Source of the DNA: Pythium myriotylum
Lineage: Eukaryota > Oomycota > Peronosporomycetes > Pythiales > Pythiaceae
Reading direction: 5' to 3'
Assembly (NCBI GenBank): GCA_023091665.1
Contig: JALJCQ010000013.1
Span: 1,736,001-1,800,000, forward strand
Length of the DNA: 64,000 nucleotides
Part shown: positions 19,602 through 30,919 of the stretch, piece after piece
Layout of the letters: every line of letters begins with the position of its first letter
Numbering within the stretch: position 1 is the stretch's first letter
Notes under the pieces: model-generated
Databases searched by the model: none
What the model was told of the DNA's origin: nothing
Seen by the model: only the letters and a program-made list of their open reading frames with translations
Program-made: the position numbers and the translations under genes

Positions 19602-21027
19602 TCAGAGGCGCCAGCCTCTCTTCTGAGACACGGAGTCCGTTGTGGCTGAAGAGTCGGTGCCGACGCTCTCGCTGTCGGCGCTCAACAGTCCCACTTGCTC
19701 AGGTGGCGGCGGTTCGTACAGATCTCGCGGCTGGCCGTGGCTGAGGTTCTTCTTGCTTTTGATAGTGGATGCGCCAGGCTTGAATGGCGTCGGTAGTACG
19801 ACGGGCATGACCTCGTTGAAATCTCTCACTGCGTCCTCGATCGCGAAATGTTCAGCGAGGAGGCTCGTGCGCTGAGCTGACTTGGAATATCCGATGTAAG
19901 GTTTGAACGGGAACGCGTGGTGGTGGGCAAGGGCCACGAAGCACATCTCGAAGCAGATTAGCAGATTGTTGATGCCGGTTGTCACATTCTCCACACTCCA
20001 GGATCCGATCTCATGGATAATTTGAAAGCGAGAGAGGAAAGCGAGAACGACGCTCTGCCAGAACGAGAGAAACAACACGGCCTTAATGCAGAGAAACTTG
20101 GGCACGGGGTTGTACGGCTTGAGGTTCTCCCCCAATGCGAGGTAGAACAGTACAAGATAGTAAAAGGCGTATGTGATCGAGCAGTTGACGATAAGGCTCG
20201 TGTACAAGTAGCCCTTGGTCATGCTGAAGTTCCCCTGGTCATACATTCCGTTCACCTCGAGCAGGATTGCGAAGAAAGCCATCAGTGGCTTGAGCACGAC
20301 GAATTGCATTGTCGCCATCTTGCAGTCGCGCAAGAACTCAGGGCCCATGCGGATCGGAGGATTCCATCGGTTGAGTGGCCACGGGTGCTCGAGATCCGGA
20401 AGACCGCGCAAAACCTTAAAAACATCGATTACCCACTTGTTCTCACCGAGAATCTAGTGCACATACCTGGAGAACGCGTTCATTGCTTCCATCTCCCAGG
20501 TAGGCGATCATTAGCGCCAAAAAGAGGTAGATCACGTAGCCTTCGTACGAATCTCGAAGCAGGTCCAGATACAGCGCCGAGTCCTAGCGAGCATCGCGTG
20601 ATTGTAAGGCGCCATGGAAGATTGATAGAGAAAAAGACTAGCGTTTTAACCTTGAATCGAAGGGAGAGCCACGAGTCGGTCGCGTAGATTGGCACCATCC
20701 ACAGAATGCCCACAATCTTCCAGTCCACAGAGCAAAACTCAGTCGCCACAGCCTCGCTCGCTCCGCACAGTGCCGCCGCCACACCTTGCTCTGCACAATG
20801 GGCTTGGTGAAGTTGTTGAGGTGCCCTCGGATGAGCTTGATGGACGCGATGACGGCCACGGCAACGAAGAGCCCGGCGACGATCCAGATGACATACTGCG
20901 CGTAGGCCTCGGCGTCGGCGTCCGGGTCGCCGCTGTCTCCGAGATCGGAGATCGTGCCGCGCGTCCTTTCTCTGTCGCCATCGCCCCAAGTGGTGGGCGC
21001 AGCGTCGCTCGTGACCAGACTGCTCAT
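19602..21027 (-). CDS. TMEM184 / organic solute transporter alpha family membrane protein
   Basis: Four exons: 21027-20785, 20716-20651, 20583-20467 and 20414-19602, giving 412 aa. Exon 1 has a first helix (YVIWIVAGLFVAVAVIASIKLI). The tiny 66-nt exon 2 supplies IVGILWMVPIYATDSWLSL, the most conserved motif of the family. Exon 3 gives DSALYLDLLRDSYEGYVIYLFLALMIAYLG. Exon 4 has four more helices with FLRDCKMATMQFVVLKPLMAF and LLICFEMCFVALAHHHAFPFKPY. Seven membrane spans fit the family. The C-terminal 90 residues are hydrophilic and Ser-rich. The family includes sterol and bile-acid transport subunits and endocytic or vacuolar proteins; the substrate here is unknown. Divergent from the next gene, with palindromes between them. 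Confidence 0.85.
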
Positions 21028-21260
21028 GGTGCTGAAGGGGAGCTCTCGCCATGCACGGCAGGGAAGGTCTCACCTTGAAGAAAATCCAAGATGGGGCAGA
21101 GAAAAAGATCTGATTCTGAGAGCGTACCTGATCTTATCGGGCATAAAAATATCCACAATCTGAGGTGCTTTGGGGCGTTTTATGGCCAATTTTGAGCCGA
21201 GAGTAATCACCTGGCGCGATAGAAACCCAGTTTCTAAGAAAGAGTGTTGGTCGTGTGTGA

Positions 21261-21343
21261 GAAATGCTGGTTCCATTAAATGGAACCAGCATTTCTCCGT
21301 GTCACTTGTGGATAGAAATTTTCTATCCACAAGTGACACGGAG
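21261..21343. repeat. Two adjacent perfect palindromes in a divergent promoter
   Basis: Stem one: 21261-21276 (GAAATGCTGGTTCCAT) pairs exactly with 21280-21295 around a three-base loop. Stem two: 21295-21318 pairs exactly over 24 bp with 21320-21343 around one base. The stems abut at 21295. They lie 13 bp before the ATG at 21356, between two divergent genes, so they may be in the 5' leader of the plus-strand gene. Such perfect pairing is unlikely by chance and suggests a recent inverted duplication, a foldback remnant or a functional structure. Confidence 0.85.
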
Positions 21344-21355
21344 GATCCGACGCCA

Positions 21356-22515
21356 ATGCTCGCCCACGCGCGCCGCCTCTCGGCGCTCACGCAGCCGCTC
21401 CACGCGGCGAGCGCTCAGCACTTTCTACCCACCGCATCGCATCGGCTCTTCGCGAGCGTCCAGGGCCTGGAAGCGAGGCGAACACTCCACCCGTCCTCTG
21501 GTAGCACGCTCTCGAACACAGCAGCTCGCACGGGTCGCTCGCCACTGGTGTCTCCTGTGGTCTTCCTGCAAGTGAGAGCCTTCTCTCGTCGCGGCGGGCG
21601 GCATCCGTGGGAGAGCGGACAAGGCGACTGGCTATCGACGGTCAAGACGGGGGCGTTGCTCGCTCTTGGTGCGGGTGCTGTGGTCGCTGCAGCTTCAGGT
21701 CTGTCCCGACAGCATGTAACCACTAGCCAGTGCTCCTCTTACTCATGGTAGCTCTTTGCTGTAGTGGGATTCGGCTTTATCGTGTTCGGCGCTGCCGGGT
21801 ACGGCGTCTATACCCTCTACCAGCGATTCTTTGCGCCGTATCGGACGAACGACCCTTTCGGACAAGTCCAAGCTGATATTGACCGTATCTTCAAAAATGA
21901 TCGGAGATCGAGAGACCGATCGGCCACGAGGACTGCCACTGGTGGCAAGGACCTTGACTCTCTTGTGGACGGGTTGCCGTTCGTTGTGCGTGGGTTGGTG
22001 AAGACACTCTTCTCTTTCGTGGGTGGGGCGATGCAGAACTCGATGGCTCGCGCAGGCGAACTTCGACGCCTCGCCAATGACGCGATGCGCGGAAACGCGA
22101 ACATTGTCTCCCAAATGGGAAGTGATGTGTCGATTTCAACACCACAAAACTGGATGGAGTACTGTACGTGAAGACGCCTATTGCAGAGCCTGCTTGGGAA
22201 CTGATCATTTGAGTCTTGTGGTTGTAGCCGTGAATGGTGTCGGGCGGGTTGAAGCTGTGTTTCCAGTTATAGGTAGCGGACACGGAAAAGCCCAGATCAC
22301 AACCAAAGCATCCATTGATGCGAATGGGGACCTTGCCTTGCAGGAACTGAAGTGTAGGTGCTCCTTGTGCTATATACTATCAACAGAGGCATTGACAGAG
22401 GATTGCAGACCAAAACCTTCGAACTGGAGAGGTTATTGACCTGATGCGCTCACCAGGAAGCCGACGAAAGACAGTCGTTGACGCAGAATATGTTGAACTC
22501 GATGATCGCAAGTGA
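21356..22515 (+). CDS. Mitochondrial inner-membrane protein, COA1/TIM21-like (tentative)
   Basis: Four exons: 21356-21698, 21765-22163, 22228-22353 and 22409-22515, giving 324 aa. The first 80 residues are rich in Arg, Ala and Ser and lack acids (MLAHARRLSALTQPL...), a typical mitochondrial presequence. A hydrophobic region spans about 98-135 (GALLALGAGAVVAAASVGFGFIVFGAAGYGVYTLY). The C-terminal part (VGRVEAVFPVIGSGHGKAQITTKASIDANGDLALQEL) resembles the small alpha/beta fold of COA1 and TIM21 proteins, which act in cytochrome oxidase assembly or protein import. The similarity is modest, so the name is tentative. Convergent with the next gene, 73 bp between stops. Confidence 0.5.
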
Positions 22516-22588
22516 GCATCAACTCTTTTGAAAACACAGTTTTACTTCGCTTTTTTATTGGGAGTTAATCTTGGACGGCGATCTTCCT

Positions 22589-24535
22589 TCAGCTCTGAGC
22601 CAGACGCTTCGCCATAGGGAAAGATCCGAGATGCTTGACCTGACACACAGTGGTTTGCAATTTTTCCACAGCCGCACGCACGTTGCTGTCTTCGAAATGA
22701 CCCACAATCTCAACAAAGAAGTCGTATCCATCGCCTTCCAAGCGATAAATTGACTCGAGACACGACAAGTTCACGCCGTGGTGTTTCCAAACTTCCAAAG
22801 CAGACAGTAGAGAGCCAACCTCGTGCTTAATCTCCATGCTGAGGCAAGACTTGTCTTGTCCGGTAGGCGGGAGGCACCGCTTCGCGATGACTATGAAACG
22901 CAACGAGTTGCTGTTTGTTGATGATGATTTTGGCCATGTCGTGGTAGCCAATGTGTTCGTGTTGTCCAGCAGTTGAAGTCCATGGGCGTGGGCTGCTCCG
23001 ACAGTAGTGATCGCGATCGAAGGCTCTTCATCCGATGTCACACTGACTTTCTGGGCCGCAACAGTGACACTTGCAACGGTGATGACACGAGCGCTGGGCC
23101 AGCACTGCTCAACATGGGTGAGTAGGCTACCATCTGCGTCACTAGGGGCGTAAACAGCAGCTACGTCCCCAGTCTTGGTGATATCCTTGGACTTGGCAGC
23201 AAACGTGAATGTCTTGGCAATGATAATCTCTGCGGCAACTTTAAGTGAACTGTGGAGCAAGTGAGCTTGGGTCTCCTTGATCATTCCGAGCTGTGAATCC
23301 TCAATGGGCACAACACCGTACGCGGTCTTGTTGGCTGCTACGTCTTCAAACACTTTGCTAACAGAGTCGCGGGATACGAAGTGCTCTTTCGCAAGTGAGC
23401 CTCCACCACTGGTTGATGACTCCACAGCAAAGTGTTTCTCCGCTGCGATCCATGAGAAAGACCCTTCAACTCCGAGGACTGAGATTGAAGGATGGGACAC
23501 ACGCTGGAGCAAGTACATCACTTGAACTTCCTTAGTCAGGGGCATCACGAAATCGCGGTAAAGATCCGAAATCAGCTGGGGATCGACCTTAAGATCGTTT
23601 GGGTTTTGAGGTTGCTGCGGAGCTGAACCTTCATGAATGTCTTGGCCGTACGTTGAGGCTTTGAGTCGGACTCGCTGAAGCACCTTCTCTTCAACAACCA
23701 TGTTCGTCAGGGCGTCCATGATGCCTTCCGCATCATTGTTGAGAATCAACGCCGTGTAACGCTCGCGCTCAGCCTGAAACTTCGCCTCCGCGATAAACTT
23801 GCCGAAGTGGATGCGCTTGCTTAGTGCTTGGAGCACAGCGATATCAGCAGTCGCGGCCGAGCCAAACTATCCACCACCCACAACGAGCAATGAGCTACCA
23901 GTGCGAACATCGTATCTTTTTGGGCTGACTTACCGAAGTTGGATCGCTCTTGTCCTCGGTGATACCAGGGAGAATTTTCTCTAGGTACACTTCCATGATT
24001 TGGTCGTTGATGTTGATGCGATTGGGGTTCAAGACTTGAGGGTAGTTGATGTTGGGGAGGATCGGCTCGGGCAACAAGTGCGGGTAGAATGCGTTCTCGT
24101 CCGGCGATGTGTAGCGGCGATTGAGAGCGTGGAGTTTCTCGGTCTCACTGAACATGAAGTCGAGAAAGCTGCCCGTGAAGGCGTCATACTTTCCCTTGAG
24201 TCCGCCGAACGACACGCTTCCACTGGGAGGAACAACCACAGACATTTCGTAAGGGGCCTCGTGGGTCATGCGCGAACGGAAAGAAGCACAACTCACGGTT
24301 CGTTGCGCTTGATGTAGATATCTCGGTTGCGCGCAAACTGAGCGCGCTCGATGAGCGCGAAGATGATCGTTTCCTCCTGGCTGATCCATCAAGAGCGTCG
24401 CCGCTCAGCTCTGCGCGACCTCGAGACCCCATGAGAAAGGGAGACATACCGGATGAGCACGTTGCGGAAGTCGTCGAGGCGCACGGGCTTGACCGGGTCG
24501 CTGAAGACGACGGCGTGGGCGCTCTGGATCGCCAT
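22589..24535 (-). CDS. Bifunctional chorismate mutase / prephenate dehydratase with ACT domain
   Basis: Four exons: 24535-24450, 24380-24297, 24222-23934 and 23866-22589, giving 578 aa. The first about 265 residues are a eukaryotic-type, all-helical chorismate mutase: RQEETIIFALIERAQFARNRDIY, FLDFMFSETEKLHALNRRYTSPDENAFYP, LPEPILPNINYP, NVNDQIMEVYLEKILPGI as NINDQIMEVYLEKILPGI, and the C-terminal ALTNMVVEEKVLQRVRLKASTYGQD. After a VMPLTKEVQVMYLLQRV segment comes prephenate dehydratase (SVLGVEGSFSWIAAEKHF, YGVVPIEDSQLG), then an ACT domain (HEVGSLLSALEVWKHHGVNLSCLES). The product makes phenylpyruvate from chorismate for phenylalanine synthesis, with phenylalanine feedback likely through ACT (family knowledge). 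The expected TRD triad of the dehydratase is not obvious in the part I read. Confidence 0.85.
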
Positions 24536-24894
24536 GGTCGCTGTGGCGGGGAGATCGCGATGTGACAAGTTGCTGTCTGTCTGGGAGGGGCCACGCAGCT
24601 TCAGCAGCCATCTCGCTGGATGATGGACTCCATTTGCGCAAACCGAAGAAGTTTCAGCGAATGAGAGCAGAGTATTTAGGAATACTGAGCGCTGATTGGC
24701 TTCTGCGAAGGGAAGTTAAGGCTGCCCGTCACAAGAGCAGAGTCAAGTCAATTAGTGACATTGCGCTGGGGCAAATGATGCTTGTGTGTATTGTGTTGCC
24801 TCATCAACTGCCAGTTGACTGTCTAGTAGCGACGACGCTTTTGCCTACAGAGCGTTCTCAAGGTTAGTTGCCTTCCATGGCAGGGCCAGTCCAG

Positions 24895-25910
24895 TTAAGT
24901 AGCTACGTACTGGAATTTCTTCGCCGGGAAGCCCGTCGGGTCCTCGCGAACCATATCTTGAGTCTCGAGCATCGTGTCAGGCAATGGCAAACCGCGCTCA
25001 ACACGCTTGACGAGCCACAGGTGCAACGCGTGGAGCTGCTCGTATTGGCGCATCATGTTGTTAATTTCTTCGGCCGACTATAAAAATCACGATGACGAAG
25101 CATGAGATCCGCGGCATCCAAAGTGATGGTATCAATAACAACCAACATACATGGCCAGACTTTTCGGCAAGCACCCGCTTGGCCTTTCCGGCAATCAAAC
25201 GAGGGTTCTCGCGGTGCTCTGGCTGCCAGATAAAGCGCAAACTCAGTGTACAGCGGCGATTTCCCAACACACGGCATCAATAGCAAACCTCAACGTGCTC
25301 CAAGATGGTCATGAAGGCCTTCATCTGCTGAACTGCAGTCTATTGAAGGCATAAGTAGGGAACTAATCAGCAAAACGGTTCCATACATAGGTGCGATCAT
25401 CGCAGTCACCTACCATTTCGTTCACGCCTGGAATGTACGACTTCCAGCCGTTGATACCAGCAAGGTCGGCGTTTTTCTACATCAACGCTCCTATTAGCAC
25501 AGTTGCGTCAAGCCTGCAGTGCTCTTGGCTGCATGCTGACTCACCTTGAGCTGCACAGCGAACGCGTTCAGATCGAACTTGGTGCTGTTCGCGAGGTCTT
25601 TGACCTGTTCGCGGTATGCCTCCGCTATAGCATGTGCAGGGAAGAGCACACGGTGAGTGCTCGATCATTCGTAGCCGGGTTTCTTCCGACGCGACGCACC
25701 CTGCTTCTCGTCGTTGCGCTCTTGCATCTTGCTCGTCACGGTCTCGCGGAGACCCGAGAAGAGACTCATGGTGCGCGTCTGCTGGGCGACTGGCGAGACG
25801 CGCGCAGCGAGCTGCGGCTGCTTGTGCAGAGAGAGGCCGCTGCGTGCGAGTGAGCGCAGCGGCGACGCGCGGCGCGTCGCGGCGATGGATCGGCTCACGA
25901 TCGTCTCCAT
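24895..25910 (-). CDS. Mitochondrial protein with an SRP54 M-domain-like region
   Basis: Six exons: 25910-25700, 25624-25545, 25476-25414, 25339-25289, 25222-25151 and 25077-24895, giving 219 aa. The N-terminus is a strong mitochondrial presequence (METIVSRSIAATRRASPLRSLARSGLSLHK). Residues about 45-70 read SLFSGLRETVTSKMQERNDEKQ. The C-terminal half contains MKAFMTILEHVEPEHRENPRLI, GKAKRVLAEKSGHSAEEINNMM and RQYEQLHALH. This order (T/PEERxNP, a basic helix, GSGxSxxEV, then a long amphipathic helix) is that of the signal-peptide-binding M domain of SRP54, but there is no GTPase domain. A role in membrane targeting or insertion inside mitochondria is inference. All phases fit; one 144-nt and several 70-nt introns. 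Confidence 0.7.
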
Positions 25911-26387
25911 GGTTTTCTGGCCTGCCGTTCTGTGGTCACACGAAAACGCTGGCGCACTTAATGAGGCCGATGCGAACCTATGAACTATACACGTATACTT
26001 GGCGTGAGGCAAGTTGAAGGATCATCTAATGCAGTACTTCAGCCTCTCTCGAGCGGAAAATGTGCTGTCACGCTGACGAAGACACACATCCGAGGCGGTC
26101 CATGGCCCATGGCGATCGGACTCGCTGCAGAACTCCATGGCTCTCCTGTGGATCAGCCCCACAAGTAGACGGTGGGCTCCTGACCCCGTCTCCTTCCACA
26201 TCCATGGCCAGGTACAAGAAGACAGCCTCAATGTGTTGAACGGCATGCCTGGTCTTCTGCGTGCGTCTCGAAGACATTTCCCCTTCAGCTCCAGGTTCTG
26301 CGCACACAAGAACAGTCAGAGAGATCTTCTGGTGAAGAAGGCTGAGAGGGTCTGAAAGAGACCTTCACTCACTCTTAACCCAACGAG
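25911..26387. other. Intergenic region, divergent promoters
   Basis: This 477-bp spacer separates the divergent mitochondrial M-domain protein and the dehydrogenase gene. Open frames within it (for example 26022-26309 minus) have no recognisable content or splice partners. No repeat or RNA gene seen. Confidence 0.4.
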
Positions 26388-28258
26388 ATGGGTTCACAAC
26401 AGCCTCCGCGTCTTCCTTGCAGTCTCCACTCGACGACGGACAAGGAAATGGAGAAGAGCGAAAGCCAGCCTCTTGTCGGCCCAGAATTGCCTTTCACTGC
26501 CGAGGAGCTGGCCGCTTGTATCAAAGTTGTATCGTGCCTCAAATCGCATCAAGAACTGTTCCTCGCCCCATGGCTGCGGCCGCTCCGCAAGGCACTTGCC
26601 CCTCTCGCGGACATGATGGGAGGCAGAGCACGTGATGAAACTATCGGCCAGAAGCGGAAACGCGAGCTTGAGAAAATCAGAAATGGGATCCTCGATAAAG
26701 CCCGTAGGCTCGACGAGCAAGCGATCAGCACTTGCCGACTTCGTGCAGAGCGAGTCAACAGGCTTCAAACGCTCAGGGAGGACCAGGACATCCCAGCCTG
26801 GGTACCACTTGCCGCAGACGGCCCGGTGCGCGACGATCAAACTGACTACTGCGCACTGACACATTACGATGACACCAGCGTCGTTGAGCGATCCGCCGAC
26901 CCATCGCCCCGAGTTCTCTTTCATCCACGCAAGTGCTATGTTTGCGAGATGCGCTTCACACAGCTTCATCACTTTTATGATTGGCTTTGCCCTGAGTGCG
27001 GGGAGTTCAACTACACCAAGCGGCAACAAACGACTGATCTGAACGGCAGAGTTGCTTTGGTCACTGGCGCTCGAGTCAAAATCGGTTTCTTCACGACACT
27101 TAAACTTCTCCGCGCAGGTGCCACGGTGATTGCCACTACCAGATTCCCATGCGACGCAACTGAGAGATTCCAGCGAGAGCCACAGTACGAGCAGTTCAAG
27201 CAGAGACTACATATCTTCGGTATCGACTTACGGTACGTCGACTTCACGTCTGTGTACGCTCTATCTGTGCTCATAGAGTTGTTTTGAAGTGATCTCGTGC
27301 ATCTACATTGCTTCCTTGATTTCCTCGACTCCACGTTTGAACGTCTCGATATCATCATTCACAACGCAGCCCAGACGATCCGCCGGCCTCCTCAGTTTTA
27401 CAGGCACCTGGTGAGCAAAGAACTTTTGTGCGATCACCAGAAAATTATGCGGCAAGGTGCCCAGTCTCCTCTTTCCCACTATGCTGAATTCCAGTCATGC
27501 ACGACTTCGTCAATAGGCGTCCACAGCCAAAGGTGTGGCATTATCGACTCATACCGAGCATACCGAGCTGAGTGCGAACGCGTCTATGTCAGTTCCGCGC
27601 TGAAGTCACAGCTACCACTCCTCAGCTCGGATTTTAAAGAAGACGACAACTCGTTTCCGGACGGGCTGTTCGACATCCACGGTCAACAACTCGATCTAAG
27701 GACAAAAAATTCATGGATTCTCCGACTCGGCGAGATTGAAACCCCTGAGGTCGCCGAGGTCTTCACAATTAACGCAATGGCGCCGTTTATCATCAACAAC
27801 AGACTTTTGAGCAAGTTGGAAAGGACCAATCGTGACGAACCAAAGTTTATTGTCAACGTCAGCGCTATGGAAGGTAAATTCAATAGACCCAAGCGACCAA
27901 CACATCCACACACAAACAGTACGCCTTCATTTGTGGCATGGCGGGTTCTTGGATTTGCTCACTCTTGGTATACATCGTAGTGGCGAAGGCAGCATTGAAC
28001 ATGATGACTCGAACTTGCGCTGCAGATCTGCGTCGACGCAGGATCTTCATGAACTCAGTAGACACTGGATGGATAAATGACGAGAATCCACTCGAACTCG
28101 CAGCCAAGGCAGCTCAACAGCACGGATTTCAGCCTCCATTGGACGAGATAGACGCAGCAGCTCGCGTGCTCGACCCTATCTTTTCGGCCATCAGAACCCC
28201 GAACGCCGAGCCTGAGTTCGGATGTTTCCTAAAAGACTACAAACCAACCGAATGGTGA
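26388..28258 (+). CDS. Short-chain dehydrogenase/reductase with N-terminal zinc-ribbon extension
   Basis: Three exons: 26388-27232, 27290-27918 and 27981-28258, giving 583 aa. The first about 175 residues are helical and charged (KRKRELEKIRNGILDKARRLDEQ). A cysteine cluster follows (CYVCEMRFTQLHHFYDWLCPECGEF, C-x2-C...C-x2-C), which could bind zinc. The Rossmann domain starts at about residue 218: DLNGRVALVTGARVKIGF in place of the usual GxxxGIG, ATTRFP, HNAAQTIRRP, NVSAMEGKFNR and TGW near the end. The usual YxxxK active site is altered: after the last splice the region reads KRPTHPHTNMAKAALNMMTRT, with Lys present in MAKAAL but the Tyr replaced by His/Thr-type residues. The substrate is unknown. 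Confidence 0.8.
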
Positions 28259-28980
28259 CAGACACACTAGTGGCAAAAATGCTTTCGCGTGTATATATTG
28301 CTTGGTCCGTTGCTTTTTATGTGTCTTTTTGTCCCAGGCCCATCGGCTTCCGAATGTCGGTTGCACGTGCATGTTCTCGGGCTTTTTCCTCCTTTTTGTT
28401 TTGTTTTTGAGCGCGTTTTCTGCTTTTTCTGGAGATGCAAGTAAGATCAATAAAATAAATGTGGAGTCGTGAGCACTAACACAGCAGCTTCCAGAGACGG
28501 AGTAACGAGTCACAACGAACGAGAACGAGTCCCGCGTCTCCCTTCAATCTGCGCGCCGCAAACCGAAGCCGAGACACGACCACCCGAACTCATCGAGAAC
28601 CGCCAAAACCCGCGCGTCCACTGCTGTCGCTCACCCTAACGCAAATCCTGAACACGACGAGGCTGTGATGTCAAGGTCCAACCGGGCGCCGACCAACTCG
28701 AGCGCTGAGAAGACGATTGTTTGATCGGTCGGGCGAGGCAGCGCACACAGAGAGAATTTGGGAGGCGAGCTTCTGTAGTCATCTCTTCCAATTGATTACG
28801 TTAATAACCAACCTCTTCCAAAAGAGATGCCTCCTTTCTTCGTCTTCCAAGAAGCAAGTCACCTCGCCTTTTGATTCTCTCAGTGTCGCCATCGCCCGAC
28901 GAGCCGAACGTCTCTCCAACGAACGACCAGTCGACACCAACTTTGCGAACGACAACACACAGCAGTCGTCGGTTGGACGT
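28259..28980. other. Intergenic region between the convergent SDR and poly(A)-binding protein genes
   Basis: About 720 bp without a supported gene. An AATAAA at 28449-28454, about 190 nt past the dehydrogenase stop, may be its polyadenylation signal. The large plus-strand frame entering from 28717 is the antisense shadow of the poly(A)-binding protein. Confidence 0.4.
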
Positions 28981-30919
28981 CTACTCGGCGTGGGCCTCCA
29001 AGACCTGGAGCGCCTCCACGATCTTGGCATCCAACGCCTCCGGGCTCTCCAACAGGTGAAGCAGCTCGCCATTGTCCATCTCAAGCAACATACCCGTGAT
29101 CTTGCCGGCAAGCTCAGGCTGCTGCTGCTGGATAAGCGGGTAGAGACGCTCGCCGATCATGTTCTTCTGCGCCTCTGGCGAAGCAGCAGCAAGCGCAGCA
29201 GACGTCAACGGGCCGAGGCCAACCGGCATCGGGGCCGCTGGAGGGAGAACACCTTCCGGAGCGCCAGGAACATCCGAACGGGGCTGGTTGCGCACGTTGT
29301 TCGTGTACTTGAAGTTGCGGCGGTTCACCGGAGCACCAGGCTGCTGCGGGCCGGCAGGGCCAGGACCCTGGCGGCGACCGCGTGGCTGGCCACGGCCCTG
29401 CTGCATCGGAACAGCGTAGCCGGGGAGGTAGCCCGGGCCAGGAGCGGGGGCACCAGGGGCGCGAGCACCGTACGGGATCGGACCACGCGGGTGCATGCCA
29501 CGCGGAAGCAACTGCTGCGGGTACATGAAGCCCTGGCGGGCCTGCGGTGGAAGCTGTCCAGGCTGGCCGTAGAACATCGGGGCGGCGCCGTACATCGGCG
29601 GCTGGCCGAGCGGCATGCCACGGCCGATGAGGCCAACACGCTGCGCGTGCTGGGCCTCGAGCTGGGCACGGCGCACCTCCTTGCGCTGGGCGAGGGCGAC
29701 GTAGACGGGCTTGCCGGAAATGAGCTTACCGTTCATCTCCGCAACGGCCTTGTTGGCCTCGTCCGGGGTAGCAAAGCACACGAAACCGAAGCCGCGCGAG
29801 ACGCCAGCAGGGTCACGCATGATGCGCGAGGAAGTGATCGAGCCGTAGGCGCCGAACGCCTCACGGAGCTCTTCATCCGAGAGCTGCTCATCGAGGTTCT
29901 TCACGTACAGGTTGACACCCTGGTACTTGTTCAGGCGCTCCAGCTTGAGCTGCTCGAACTTGTTGCGGAGCTCGCGCTCACGCTCCGAGCGCTTCTGGGC
30001 GCGGCCGACGTAGAGCTCAATGTCCGAGCCGTCGCCGTTCTGGAAGACCTTGCCGTTCAGGTTCTCGACGGCAGCGTGGGCGCCATCCGAGGCCTCAAAG
30101 TTGACGAAGCCGAAGCCCTTGTGCGTCTCGGCACCGGCGTCCTTCATGATCACGGCGCTGGCGACCGTGCCAAACGGCTTGAACTCCTTGAGGAGGTCAT
30201 CGTCGGACCACTGCGACGGGATGTTCTTGACGTAGCAGTTGGTCCACTCGTCGACATCGGGGCGCTCGGTGCGCTTCTGGAAGTGGCCGACAAAGACCTC
30301 CGTGCCGGCGATGAGCATGCCGTTGATCTTGGCGATGGCCTCGGTGGCGGCCTCGGCGGTCTCGTAGTGGACGTAGCCGTAGCCCTTCGAGTTGCCGTTG
30401 TAGTCAAGCGCGACCTTGCACGAGAGGATGTTGCCGAAGAGCGAGAACGTGTCGTAGAGCGCCTTGTTGTCGATCGATTTGTCGAGGTTCTTGACAAAGA
30501 TGTTGCCGACGCCCGACTTGCGGAGCGACGGGTCGCGCTGCGACCACATGATGCGGCACGGCACGCCCTTGATGCTCGTGAAGTTCATCGTGTCGAGCGC
30601 GCGCTCGGCGTCCGCCACGTTGTGGAAGTTGACGTACGCGTAGCCGAGCGAGCGGCGCGTGACGGCGTCGCGGCAGACGCGGATGGACGCGACGGGGCCC
30701 ACGGCGTTGAAGATCTCGAACAGCAGCGCCTACATGGACATCATGAGAATGTTTGTTTCCGACGTTTCCGTCAATGCGAGCGGCGCGGCTCACCTCCGTG
30801 ACCTCCGGGTGGATGTCGCCGACGTAGAGCGAGGCCGTCTGGAACGGCTGCGCGGCGCCCGTGGCCGAGGCCGCCGCGGTCGCGGGGCTGCTGGTAGGAG
30901 AGGTCGCCGAGTTCGCCAT
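28981..30919 (-). CDS. Polyadenylate-binding protein
   Basis: Two exons, 30919-30794 and 30729-28981, giving 624 aa, the usual size for cytoplasmic PABP. Four RNA-recognition motifs follow in order: ASLYVGDIHPEVTE...SLGYAYVNF; GNIFVKNLDKSIDN...GYGYVHYET; NCYVKNIPSQWSDDDLL...GFGFVNFE; NLYVKNLDEQLSDEELR...GFGFVCFA. A Pro/Gly/Arg-rich linker precedes the C-terminal MLLE domain (QKNMIGERLYPLIQQQQPELAGKITGMLLEMDNGELLHLLE). The protein binds poly(A) tails and eIF4G and supports translation and mRNA stability. The start at 30919 is the first with a good context; in-frame ATGs at 30934 and 30985 are possible. Codon use is strongly biased to C/G endings, as in highly expressed genes. Confidence 0.96.

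Noticed and set aside
26022..26309. 95-codon minus-strand frame between the M-domain protein and the SDR
   Set aside because: No domain, poor context at the ATG, and no neighbouring exon in phase.
28717..30801. 694-codon open frame on the plus strand opposite the poly(A)-binding protein
   Set aside because: It is the antisense shadow of a highly expressed gene with strong C/G-ending codons, which removes stops from the opposite strand. It has no domain and is rich in Arg, Leu, Val and Ala as expected for such a mirror frame.
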